Origin: Sympetrum striolatum
Taxonomy: Eukaryota > Arthropoda > Insecta > Odonata > Libellulidae
Direction: 5' to 3'
NCBI GenBank assembly: GCA_947579665.1
Contig: OX388351.1
Coordinates: forward strand, 62,442,939-62,506,938
DNA length: 64,000 nt
Shown here: positions 22,401 through 33,231 of the stretch, piece by piece
Position numbering within the stretch: position 1 is the first letter of the stretch
How the letters are laid out: the number at the start of each line of letters is the position of its first letter
Notes under the pieces: model-generated
Databases searched by the model: none
Told to the model about the DNA's origin: nothing
Seen by the model: only the letters and a program-made list of their open reading frames with translations
Program-made: the position numbers and the translations under genes

Positions 22401-23234
22401 CAGGGAAGTAAATTCTGTATTATTGATTATGTAAAAGATCAAACATAATGAAAGCACAATTAAAGTACATCTCTTACTGAATGAATAATTTTAATAAGAC
22501 TATGTCTGGCACTTGATGCATATTTTCATACACTAAACTAAATTCTTGAAAATAGGGTTATTTAACAAGCTATAAATGATATTTATGAAAAATTATCTAA
22601 CACTGCTGATTTAGGGTCTTCCACATCATACACTTTCCTTTATGCAGTCACATAACTTAATTTTGCAGTAAAATTATGCATCATGAAAATAAATAGCACA
22701 GAATTTTCAGCACTTATCATGTTACATCATTTTAGCTCAATAAGATCATTCAGAAGCATTTCAGAGAAATGCTTTACCAATTAAAAATTTTGCTAGTGTA
22801 GTTAAAAGTCTTTATTATTATTAACATTTTCCAATCATCATTAAACGAGGCCAAATATTTCCAACTTTGTATTAATATTCGGTGGCAATCAATTATAATC
22901 GGCTGATAAAATATTAGATTCAAATTGGATGAAGTGTCAAAAAACAGTTTTATCATCCCAAGACAAAAATAGCTTCAAAATTTTCCTACAACTAAATGAT
23001 TTTATTATTAAATTTACTTCATTTCCAAAAATTCTCACTTTTTCTAAAATACTGCATAAATGGAATTCAGAATGCAGTATAATAGATTTTTTTTAAAACC
23101 GTGTGGCCCTTCAGTAAGTAATCCTTTGATTTACAATCACTTCAGTGGTCCACTTTTTTGATTACCTCTTCTGAAGGCCAGACCAATATCCTAAACTCTA
23201 TAAAACAATCTGCCTGGTTGTCTTAAGCAGCATG
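19484..23234. other. No gene seen; 3' flank of gene A
   Basis: AT-rich sequence. On the minus strand an AATAAA (TTTATT at 23001-23006) lies about 230 bp beyond the gene A stop and is a candidate poly(A) signal. On the plus strand an acceptor ending at 21176 (CTTTTCACAG) opens a frame of about 57 codons compatible in phase with gene B exon 3, but its composition is ordinary and I do not call it. Confidence 0.4.
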
Positions 23235-23435
23235 TTATGAGGTTTTAAGTAGAATAAGGCCATTTGGACGATTTTGTCTCTTGCTTGCTGATCTTTTTAC
23301 ACTTCTCTTACTCCTGTTATAGTCTTCAAATTGCTCGCCTCGTGCTGCTTCTTGTAGGACATGTCTCATTCTTTCTTTCTCGTGAAGGCGATGCCGAAGT
23401 TTTGCTTCTACTCCAGCTAGGGTTCTTAGTTGCTC
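23235..23435 (-). CDS. Gene A exon E (probable terminal coding exon)
   Basis: The acceptor is TTTCTCAACAG, with the exon starting at 23435. It enters in phase 0, matching the donor of exon D, and ends at a TAA at 23235-23237, giving 66 residues. The first 30 residues (EQLRTLAGVEAKLRHRLHEK and on) are Arg/Glu/Leu-rich with heptad-like spacing and are likely an amphipathic helix or short coiled coil. The tail is strongly basic with repeated Lys-Arg steps (RSKR, SVKR, SKR), which in a secreted protein would be convertase sites and in an intracellular one could act as nuclear-targeting sequence. An alternative donor (GTAAGA, exon end at 23312) would remove most of this basic tail and lead to an exon I did not find. 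Confidence 0.7.
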   Translation of the reverse strand, partial: EQLRTLAGVEAKLRHRLHEKERMRHVLQEAARGEQFEDYNRSKRSVKRSASKRQNRPNGLILLKTS

Positions 23436-24815
23436 CTGTTGAGAAATATTAGTAACTTGGTGAGCATTAGCTTGGAAAAATAAATATGATAATTATCGTG
23501 AAGATTCATTTGCTGTAGAAAATGGTGATACTTAACAAATTCCTTCAAGTTCCCACGATTTTTCCATGAGTGTGAACTTACACTGTCCTGAAGCAATTTG
23601 TTTTGCATTCATTTCTTTTAATAATAATATCGAATGGCAATTTAAAAATTTAGTTGCCTTTTCAATTCAGCGTTATCATTTGCTCGGAAGTTTGCATCAG
23701 AAAGAATATTGAACGCTAGTCTCACTACGCTGCCTTAGTTTACTGCGTTATTTCCTAGTTAAAGAAATGCTTTACTCCCAATATTTAAAAATGATGAATT
23801 ACCATAGATTTCTTTTTTATTGATTAATCATAGCACACCCTTTTTAGTTTATCGCGAGAAAAAGAAGTGTTTTATACCCTCCGTATATGATACAAGTATA
23901 AATAGTGTATCAGAAGACAAGAGCTGGGAATTTAAATTGTGATGGATAGAACTACTCTAATATGCCTCGGAAGTATGATGTCAACCATAGGAGTGCTTGA
24001 TTTTAATCTTTCTCATTGGAGGAGTTTCGACTGAGAAAGAAATTCTTACCTCTGACCTCGCATTATGCTTACAAGTGATATACTAGAATTTGGATCTACA
24101 AAGATATTGTAATCGCATTGAAACGGTGATATTGATGAAAAATAGCTTAATAAATATCCCAGTAAAAAGCGATGGTTAAATTTTTCTCTTAAAGACTTTC
24201 TTGCACAAATGCAATATTTGGTACTCAAAAATATCATAAAATGAATAAAAGCACTCCGTGTAGGAAATCGCTCCCGAAAGCCCTCTTTTTTTCAATGCCG
24301 AATGAGGGTTCTTAAGCGTTAGAAAAGCTATTTAGTTGACCGTATACGTTTCCTATATGTTAATTCGGAGTAAGTCTCTGAGAGTGTCTTATACTAAATG
24401 ACTAAAGAATAATTACTTTTAAGAGTTAATGAGGGGAACGCTATACGCGTGGTTATTAAGAACATTCCAGGAAGTGGGCTCCACGTAGTGGAATCCACCA
24501 CCTCAGAGGTTCTCACTCAGACAACCGACCCAACAAAGCGTTATAATAGAGAAATATCCTATAGGAAATTACAAAGAAGATGGAAATTGAATTCAACTTA
24601 CATATAACTTAATTTAACTTGTTAGCGTGAGAAAGGTTGCGTCTTAACCCATAGTTGCATAGAAAGTGAAAAATTAGACCTGGGTTCGTGTCCCAGTCAT
24701 GTTGTTTTTTCACTTCTTGTGCAAATTTAACTCAACCTTTGTCACACATTAAAAGTCAACGATTCTTGACTTGCCTTATTGTAAGTAATTCTTAATACGT
24801 ATAAGGAGATATTAC
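23436..24815 (-). other. Gene A intron between exons D and E
   Basis: AT-rich intron of 1380 bp. It contains the SINE fragment listed at 24630-24721. Nothing else is recognised. Confidence 0.6.
24630..24721 (+). repeat. tRNA-derived SINE fragment
   Basis: A B-box-like GGGTTCGTGTCCC at 24682-24694 is followed by a tail (CAGTCATGTTG, TTTTTTCACTTC) that resembles the tail of the SINE at 62376-62465 (CAGCCATGTCG, TTTTTCACTCC). The A box is degenerate. It is the same family as the 62-kb copy by direct comparison within this window. Confidence 0.5.
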
Positions 24816-25474
24816 CTCTATTGGGTCTCCGTGGACTTTGTGATGCCGTCCTCTTGAGGCCGCCTTCGCCACATTTTCTACGATCTCCTCCTCCATGGGC
24901 TCTCTCAACGTCTCCTCAGAGATTTCTCTCCCTCCCACGTCCACCACCACCCTCGGCTGCGGGGGGACCGACTCTGGCGCTGGGGACACGTAAAGCCTCC
25001 GGTAGGGGGCTTCTGGAGTTGGTGAGACGGCGTTCACGGGAGGGGGCGAAGACAAAGGTTTGCTGGTGCCGCCGTGTCTTCCCTTCGGCGGTGTGATTAC
25101 AGATACCGCGATGTAGGCGTTCCTGTGGTGTGGCGGGCTGTCCTGGTGGTTCTGCTGCTGAAGGAAGTACGGGTGCGGGGCGGTGGTGACTCGGTGGTAA
25201 GCGAACCTCGGCCAGTCTTTGTGGTGCGTGGAGGCGGAGGTGGAGGTGGTCTGAAGAGGCTGTTGGGTGGTGCTGGAGAGATTCTCCCCGTGCGTTCCGG
25301 AGGGAAGGCCCGACTTGGACATCTCGATTCTCCGTAGCTCCTTATCCTCCTGTTCTTCCTCCCCAGGTTTCTCCTTTCTCCCTTTCTTAGTCTCCCCCGA
25401 TGATTTCTCCATAGCCAGCGCTTCCACGCGATGCATCGTCTTCTCGTAGGTGGTCAGGTCGTCGTCGAGTTGTC
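24816..25474 (-). CDS. Gene A exon D (low-complexity coding exon, 219 codons)
   Basis: The acceptor follows a short pyrimidine stretch (TTTCTTTACAATTGAAG) and the exon starts at 25474. The first two bases complete a codon begun in exon C (giving Arg). The donor GAG|GTAATA at 24816 leaves in phase 0. The product opens with a helical segment (QLDDDLTTYEKTMHRVEALA), then a Lys/Glu-rich patch, a Ser/Thr/His/Gln-rich linker, a Pro-rich region with PPKGR and several SPxP-like repeats, and a final Glu-rich helix. No domain of known fold is visible; most of the exon looks disordered. Its G+C content is much higher than that of the surrounding intron. The long open frame, splice signals and phase match make it a real exon; the function is unknown. 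Confidence 0.78.
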
Positions 25475-25749
25475 CTTCAATTGTAAAGAAATGGAATTGT
25501 GTGTCTAGTAAATGCTTGTTTGTAACTATAGACCTAATTGAGATTATGTTCAATATACACGGGAGGTTTATGAAGGGTTCTCCTCCTGTCTTTGGGCAAG
25601 CATGGTACAAAAACGCGCCCCTCGACCGTTGTTCCCTGGTTCAACGACCAAATTGCAACGCTATAAATACACAAGGGAAGGGAAGTAACTTAGGACGTAG
25701 AAGCGTGTGCCTTACATCAAAGAATAAACAGAGGGGGTAAATATCTATA

Positions 25750-25801
25750 TTACTGGGAATCGAACCTTGGTCTCCCACTTTCAGGGCCGATAACATAATA
25801 G
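25750..25801 (-). repeat. tRNA-like SINE remnant
   Basis: Read on the minus strand, it contains the B box GGTTCGATTCCC (25755-25766) preceded by TGGGAGACCAA. Only the 3' half of a tRNA-like head is recognisable. Confidence 0.35.
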
Positions 25802-27460
25802 ATTCGAAAGGATTTATATTACTGATGATTATTAAACTCTTTTTGCTAAGTTATCAGCCAGAAGGCTTGTTGGTTCCCAAACATTTCCAATATTTGGTAG
25901 AATTTAATACTAAAGAAAAGAAAGCTTTAAGAAAATGTAGCAGGTAAATCGAGTACCTGTTTTGTTTTGTTTTCTTCCATTTTCTCGTTAAGAATCTTCT
26001 AAATAATTGCCTCCCACATGCCCTTGACTGCAAAGTATATCGAATTGCAAGTTAGAATGTTCTGACTGGTTAGCTGAATTGGACAATGCAATCAATTCAA
26101 CAATTGGGAGAAACATGTTCGTGTCCTGTTCCTGTCAGACAATTTCCATGTTTACTTTCTTTCTTTTTGGGCACGCCTTTACGTGCAAAGTCATCTACGT
26201 CCTTTTTCTTGTAAAATATAGGTATTGTATTAATGTCTCGTTCATAACGGTTGTGGAATAGATTGTAAAACTAGGGTATATTTGCTTGGATGGGGACATC
26301 TTCGGATTAGTGACGTAGAAATAAAATTACTCAGAGAACGAAACTTGAGAACAAAGCTCCATTTTTCGCGCCAATCGCATTATTCCCTGCGGGTTGAAAG
26401 TGCTTCAGAATTGACGGGAAAGTTTCGAGGACAAAAGGAACTAAACTAATTTTAATTCGTCGCTAGCGAACCGCGTTCGAAAACTGTCGCAAGATAAATA
26501 AAAAAAGGTCGGCGGGAAAGGATAGCGCGGGGAATGGATAGGACTGCAACAAAAGGAATTTTCGAGTGGAAACAGTCGACTCCTCCCTCTCTCCGCCACG
26601 TTTCCTTGGAATTCCCGAGCTTCGTCATCCGAGACCCTTACGCCGTTATACGCTTGGAAAGCCACGGCATTTGAGCGAAAGAAATTTTCCCATCGGAAGC
26701 AAATGGTCCAGAAGCGGAGGGAAAATGAAATATCTGGAGAAAGAAAAGAGGGAGGAAGAGAAAGGGCTCCTGAAGAGAAACTGGGAAGGAGGGAATCAAA
26801 TTACCTCCCGCGAATGAAGGAGCTATTTTCTCGGAGGAACTGCCGAAATTTGATCCGCGAAGGGAAAACTTTGTTCTCCAAACGGAACTGTTTCTTTTTC
26901 CGCAAGAGGAAATCTTTTTCTTTTTATATCGCCGCGGCTGATGAGAATGTGTGGACAACAGATGGTCGGAAATAAGTCTGCGATGATTGGTATCGTTCTG
27001 AGAAATAAATCGGAAATGGGAAAAGCTAAGTGAGGGCGACGCAGGGTGGGTTTCTTTCCAGTTTAATTACGGGATAACCAATAATGAAAATATAATGGGG
27101 ATCCGTCGATGGAAAAGTTAACTTGTCCCAGTATGCGGTCGCTAAGGATTTCTTTGGGTGAATCCTTTCCTCTGGGAGATGCGCTGTGGAGGTTCGACCC
27201 TTCAAAAAGGAAAGGTCTTGCATTACTAGCTCACTCACATTCTCCATCCGAAGGTAATTTTCTAAAGCAATTAAGGGAAATGGAGGTTAGGAGCTACGGA
27301 CCAAATGAGAGAGAGGAGCAGAAATTTGGACGAATTGATTGCAGCGACAAGACGTGGCATTTACTTGATAATGGTGATGATGATTAAGTTTAAGATTTAC
27401 ATATTCTCCATCTAGTAATTTTGACCACGAATTATTGAGTAATGAAATAATATTTCTACT

Positions 27461-27503
27461 AAACACATAAGATAAAATATCTATTACTTTATCTTATGCG
27501 TTT
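27461..27503. repeat. Inverted repeat, 16-bp arms
   Basis: AAACACATAAGATAAA at 27461-27476 pairs with TTTATCTTATGCGTTT at 27488-27503 with one mismatch and an 11-base loop. It lies 3 bp upstream of the small open frame that starts at 27507. Confidence 0.6.
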
Positions 27504-27506
27504 AAG

Positions 27507-27779
27507 ATGAAGTTCCACGAAGTGAAGGCCAAAGTTATTGAATATTTATACGGTTTTCCTCCATCGTTTTTCTCAATAATTTTTGTAATTGTATTTCCTG
27601 TCATTTATTTTCTTGTTGCTGTTTGCAAGTTGCTTAAAGTACTCTTTTTACTAGATTTTCTAAACAGCAAATTTTATTATGTCGGATACATCTTAATACG
27701 AATAAGTTGTTCACTCGTGTCTCTGTCTTTATATTACATTGCCCTTGGAATATATGTTTCTGACGCCCTCAAACACTGA
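27507..27779 (+). other. Small hydrophobic open frame (90 codons), uncertain
   Basis: It starts ATGAAGTTCCACGAAG and ends TGA. The predicted product has a charged N-terminus (MKFHEVKAKVIEYLYGF) and three hydrophobic stretches near residues 20-40, 43-50 and 57-85 that could span membranes. No family is recognised. T-rich DNA gives such translations by chance, and no promoter or splice site is evident apart from the adjacent hairpin. Probably not a gene. Confidence 0.15.
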
Positions 27780-28110
27780 TTGAAGATAGCAAGTCTTTAA
27801 AAATGCTATTACAATTTATGATAAATTTTGTCTTTTTTCACTCTATATATCTTTCCGACTTTTAACATTAAGGAGAGGTAGAAAAAAAGGCATTAAATTA
27901 GCCATGGTTACCCAGGTGGGAACATTTACTCCCTGGTGGTGAGAAAAATACTGAAGTGAACATAAACGAAAAATCAGTTATCCATATTTTACGCTTTTCT
28001 CTTAATGAACCCATTTGTTTATAAATTCCATTATTTAAATTCAAATAACCATTTGCGGCAAAATCTTCAAAAAGGAGTTCAACAATTCCTGGAAATTTGG
28101 ATTTTCATTT

Positions 28111-28187
28111 GATTAGTCACTGCTAATATAAACCAATATAGAATCAAGATGATTAGTCACTACTAATAGAAACAATCAGAATCAAGA
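28111..28187. repeat. Imperfect tandem duplication, about 40-bp unit
   Basis: GATTAGTCACTGCTAATA at 28111 recurs as GATTAGTCACTACTAATA at 28151, each followed by a related tail ending AGAATCAAGA. Confidence 0.75.
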
Positions 28188-29310
28188 AAAGGTTCGCGGT
28201 TTGGGAATTCATGGCTTTTATCGTACAATTCAATGTTACCGTGTATCTTCGAACCAGATTATTAAACCTTCCTAGAATTTGAAACTGCAAAATCTCCCAA
28301 CTAACTTTTCCGATCCGTCTCCCTTTCTCCATGTTTGTAGCTCTCTAATGCACGGTCTTTCTCTTCCATCCATCGGCATCATGTCATTCCACGCCCATGG
28401 TGCTTTCCCGATCCGTCGAAACACATCCCTTTCCACGAGCAGGTTATATATTAGGCAGCCGAGCTCAATGAATCAAAAACTGATAAAAAAGACCTGCTCC
28501 ATACCCTTGTTTACGATTTTAGGATAGCTTCAGGTCGGGGAGTTTAGGGGAATAGATAAATCGGATAGATTCGCCCGAAATTTATGGGAAGCAATACTAA
28601 AATTCCTTGCAAAGCTCGCGATAAGTCAAGTCTTCTTTCTGTTTGCTTGAATACTTTCCCTTTTAACAAAGTGATCTACGGTTCGCGGATCAGTCTCTCT
28701 CAATACCGAAGGAATTTCGGGGAAATTTCTATCTCTAAAGTATTCGTCTCTGCTATAAAGTTATAAGTTTCATCAAAGTATTTTTTTGCCATAAAAATTA
28801 TTTGAGCAAGCACAACCATTAATTAGATCGTTGAGGATGTACACATGTATATCGTCCTCCTTGTTATTTCTGAAGTATTTGCAATGCTAGAGTTAGTTAA
28901 TATATTGAGGAGATTTAGGCACTATCTGAGCGTGCACTATCATGAGTTTTGTGCGTAATGGTTTGTCTAGATGTACATGTATATAATATAAAGATAAAGG
29001 TACCTATTTACCCGTAATGAAAACCATGAAATAATTTGAGTCACTGATTAATGAAAAATACCCGATTCTTTAACCCTTCGACTACTAAGGTATTTTACAC
29101 TTTATTCCTCACAAGAGGAATAACTGGGTACTTCCCAATTTTTTACATAGTTAACATATAATGTTATATTAAAATGGTAACATTATCATTCATTTCTTTA
29201 AAGAGTAAAATGTATCAAAATATGATCTTTTTGCATTACAGTAAATAACCAAATGAAGCTCACGTAAAGCTTAAACAAAATATCCCTTAGCCTCTAGGCA
29301 TCCTCTACAC

Positions 29311-29648
29311 CAGGGTTTCCCAAACTTTTTCTGCAATAGAACACTTTGCAAACCTGGGAAGTTTAACGGAACACTAAGCAAACCTGGGAAGTTTAACGGA
29401 ACACTAAGCTTATATTTAGTAATTCTACTTGTAAAATTAAAAAATCATTTAATTACAACAAATTATTTAATTGGTAATTATTTTTAAATATAAAACTATA
29501 ATATAATAAAATCTTAAAATATGAATCAATAAAGTATTTAATGTATTTTGTTCTCCAGTTCCCCAATGACATTCCAAATTATCGCGGAACACCTATTTAG
29601 GTTCAGCGGAACACCGGTGTTCCGCGGAACATAGTTTGGGAAACTCTG
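29311..29648. mobile_element. hAT MITE, 338 bp, with 8-bp target duplication
   Basis: The left end CAGGGTTTCCCAAACT and the reverse complement of the right end, CAGAGTTTCCCAAACT, form 16-bp inverted repeats with one mismatch. Flanking direct repeats CTCTACAC at 29303-29310 and 29649-29656 are identical. An 8-bp duplication and CAGRG ends are hAT signatures. Inside, a 30-bp segment is duplicated in tandem (29348-29377 and 29378-29407), and GGAAC words recur near both ends. It encodes nothing and depends on a transposase in trans. Confidence 0.92.
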
Positions 29649-31659
29649 CTCTACACATTAACTCCAGCAAAGTTTTTATTTGTAATTCAACAAAACACAG
29701 TCCAATATATGAAGCATTTAAAACAAATTATCACTACCATTTAGTAATAAAATATAAAGAATATGATAATATTTGCCGATTTTAGCAAAAATCTATGTCG
29801 CTCGGTTCGCCATTTTCGACATAGTAGACATTATGAGCAACGAACGGTCGCAGCCGAAGCCTGCGTCATCAACTTCTCGCGTTCCTCGTCCATTCGCTAC
29901 TTTCATACATTGCTTCTTTATTAATTTCCAAATTTAAATGAAACCTTCCCCGCGATGGGAACTAAATGAAATTCGCGAGCGAACCGTTGCAGCGAAAGAA
30001 TTGAACCTTCCCCAACCGCATCCGATTCGAAATCAAATTGAAATTAGTTTCCAATAATTCCCTAAAGAGGATGTACGCAATCATCTGCCTCCGATGTGTC
30101 CAGTATCTCTTCAAAATCTCGGTTGCAGTGAAGAATCATGGAGGGACCCATGTTGTTCTACCTCGGGTAATATTTCAAAATTCCCAATTATTTTGTGTCT
30201 TCACTAACGACGAGGAATGAAGCAAAAGGAAAAATTCTTTGAAAGAGGAAGACGTTATTAGATAATTTAAAATTTATAATTAGTATGAGATACTTCCAGG
30301 AATTAAACTGAAACGCGATGGTGAGAGCAATGCTTATGCAACTAGCAAAAAAGTTATGAAGATCAACGATAATTTATTTATTAATATATTATATACGCTA
30401 CAAGTGGATTCTTTTCCGGTGGCCGCCCCAACCAATTTCTATGAAAAACTTCAAAAAAGTCTTTCAACAAAACAAACATTCCAAAAATAACATCAATACC
30501 CACATATAGCATTTAAACACCGCAACACTACAACTAGATCTAATTTACAGACATCTACCCTCACCCTCACTCTACCCTCACCAAAACATGTATTCCACAT
30601 ATTTACTCTATCTAAAAGATTAAATTTCACAGTTTACAATGTTACTTTTCAGGTCAAAATGTCAATTCATCGTTTTCACATCGTCATGTTCACAAATATC
30701 CAAATAATACAAAACATAACTGTAATCAATCCACTTAATTACATGAACTACAGCATCTACTTTAAAACTCCTTTCTATTTTTCGGTGAAGGATTGAAGAA
30801 GTCTTCAGACACCTTATTCCATTCTGTTTAATAAATGAAGCTAAAATTTAAAATTGAGTAATTCATAAAAATTGGACTAGTATTTTGTCCATGTAAAATC
30901 ATTCCCGCATACACTTTCATCTTTTTTCTCTGAATATGAAAGTACGTTGATCTCTTGCGCGTATTTTTGCTCCTATCATATTTTTAATTACACTCTGTAA
31001 TGTAGGCACCATTTGAAATTTAAGGGCCTCTGTAATGTTCTACGGGTGATATTCGCACAATGCTGCTGAATTTTAGTCAAAATATAAAGTCGATCAAATA
31101 TATAGTCGATTGTCTGAAAAGCTTTTAATACTGAGTGAAAGTTATTTCAGAGGCAACACATAGATTTAATTTAAGTTAATTTCTAACAGTAATAGAAAAA
31201 AAAACAAAAAAATTAATTTCAAGGAATGCCGGATTCTGTTTCGTTTTTTGGAACGGCTGTGTTTAATTCCCATGAAAGAAATGAAATTTGACATTTTATT
31301 ATCAATTTCTGCATCTTATCTTTCTCTTTCCGTTAGTGTTATTTGTTACTAAAATAAGAACTTTCACCTTCGAAAAAACCTTCATTTTCGAAGGTTAATA
31401 TTGTTTAAGTTTGTATTTTATAGGTGTCTTATTTGTACAGTTTCACTATATATTGTAATGCTTGGAAGTCGCTGGTTTTTTATCTATTTTTAAGCATTAC
31501 TTTTCTGTAAGCCTTTCATACTTGTTTTTATTCGGGGGAGCGTTGTGGCTGTATTCTCTTAAAACACCGTTTTATTTCCTATAGTAATGACGACTTCATT
31601 GGGGCGAATTTTAGTCGTACAGACTACTCTTACAAGTAACCCTTTGCATAAGAATATGT

Positions 31660-31757
31660 ACAACGAACACAAACCCTAGCCCCAAAAATCCGGTTAGCCG
31701 GGACTTGAACCAAGGACCTCAGTGTTGGAAAGCTATCGCAAACAATTGGCTAAGAGT
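31660..31757 (-). repeat. tRNA-derived SINE (family with CCGGCTAACCGG)
   Basis: On the minus strand, an A-box-like TTAGCCAATTG is followed by the B box GGTTCAAGTCC (31701-31711), then CCGGCTAACCGGATTTTT and GGCTAGGG. The same 3' sequence follows the B box in the copy at 44797-44885, which defines a family. Confidence 0.6.
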
Positions 31758-33015
31758 AGAAAACTAAAATAGTTTTCGTTATTGCTCTTGCCTCATCATA
31801 AAATTCTTTTGTTTTAGATTTTTTTGCGTGAAAAAATTACTTCGCGGGGGTCAATTGAAACTATCGCGGTGGTTTGTTTTAAAAAGTACCTTACTATCGC
31901 AATTTTTACGACAGGGGCCATAAGAACCGATGGTGCACAACCATAGATTCTGGAGACGAAAGAGTAATCTTTAATAACTTCTGGAAAGAAAAATTTTTTT
32001 AAAACTTAGTAGTCACTGAACAGCATATATAGCTAAGACTGAAGAAAATTTTATATGGAAAAGATGGTGAACAAGTATATGAAGTTGAATGTTCCCAATT
32101 TCATATCACCTGCCAGAATAACTACGAGTATACAAGCCGATCGGCGGCATTCGTAACCTCGCCTTTGAATGACTTGCTACAGATATATTTAAGGTTAAGC
32201 AATGCAGAACTGCATGAAAGAAAAGATAACTATGATAGAATCCTTAAGCGCACTTGAAAGATATTTCAAAATTTTCTTCAAATATATTCAACCGCGAGGG
32301 ATTCTAGCGTATTGATTATTCTTCCGGATAAAATTTGACCTCAAATACCATGAAATATTAAACATCAGTATAGGAAGTGTATAGCATTGCACGAATAATC
32401 CTCAGGCTACTCTCGACTCGCTATTTATAGCGATTTATACGGTGATGTATGCGAGAAAAAAATAGCTCGTTGGACCGAAATTCCTCACCCAAAGATTTTC
32501 ATTCCCCGTTCTTTTCGATCCCATCTATCACGTCATTCCAATGCACCACCCGAGGGGCCTCCCCAGTCGCCTGTCACCCTAAAGTTACGCCCCGACGCAC
32601 CTGGTGTCGACCACCACACCCCCTACATGGCCACACCGGGAACTGCAACCAAACGCTCCGATCTCTGCTTGTCATATAATGACCTCCCGGCTTCTGTACC
32701 TATCGAATGCCTATCTCATTGGGGAGAACGACCGAACCCGCAAAACCATCCCCGGACACTGTAGCTCCCTCTCGTGCCATCACTCTTCCATCCACGCCAC
32801 CGCTACCATCGGAAGGAAGTCATTTCTTCCAACTTTACGAGGCAGGGACGAGCCATGCCCTTGTGCCGTTCGTGTTCTAAAAGCAGCTTTATTTTATGGG
32901 CTCTTTGAACTGTGATTTCAAACTTTTCCTGACCAGGACATAACGTTGACAGACGTTTTTTCATCAAGCTACTTCCAAACATAGTCTAATAGATCTTTGA
33001 TTTAATACTAAACAT

Positions 33016-33231
33016 ATAATAAAAGGGGTGAAGAAGAACTAACTTTTACAAATACCACAATATGAATTTTATTATACGACCATGGTTACGATGCGTCGCA
33101 TCATCGTCAGGCAGTACATAATAGTATTTTGTACTACGTGACGATGATGCAATGCATCGAAACCATGGTCGTATAATAAAATTCATCTTGTGGTATTTGT
33201 AAAAGTCAGTTCTTGTTCACCCTTTTATTAT
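33016..33231. mobile_element. Foldback (long inverted repeat) element, about 216 bp
   Basis: Almost the whole element is a palindrome: ATAATAAAAGGG at the left returns as CCCTTTTATTAT at the right, and the inner part of the arms (ATTTTATTATACGACCATGG and beyond) is nearly exact over about 95 bp per arm, with a short central loop near 33110-33135. This is the layout of a foldback MITE. The target duplication is not certain (TA or AT is possible at the AT-rich ends), and there is no coding capacity. Confidence 0.8.
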
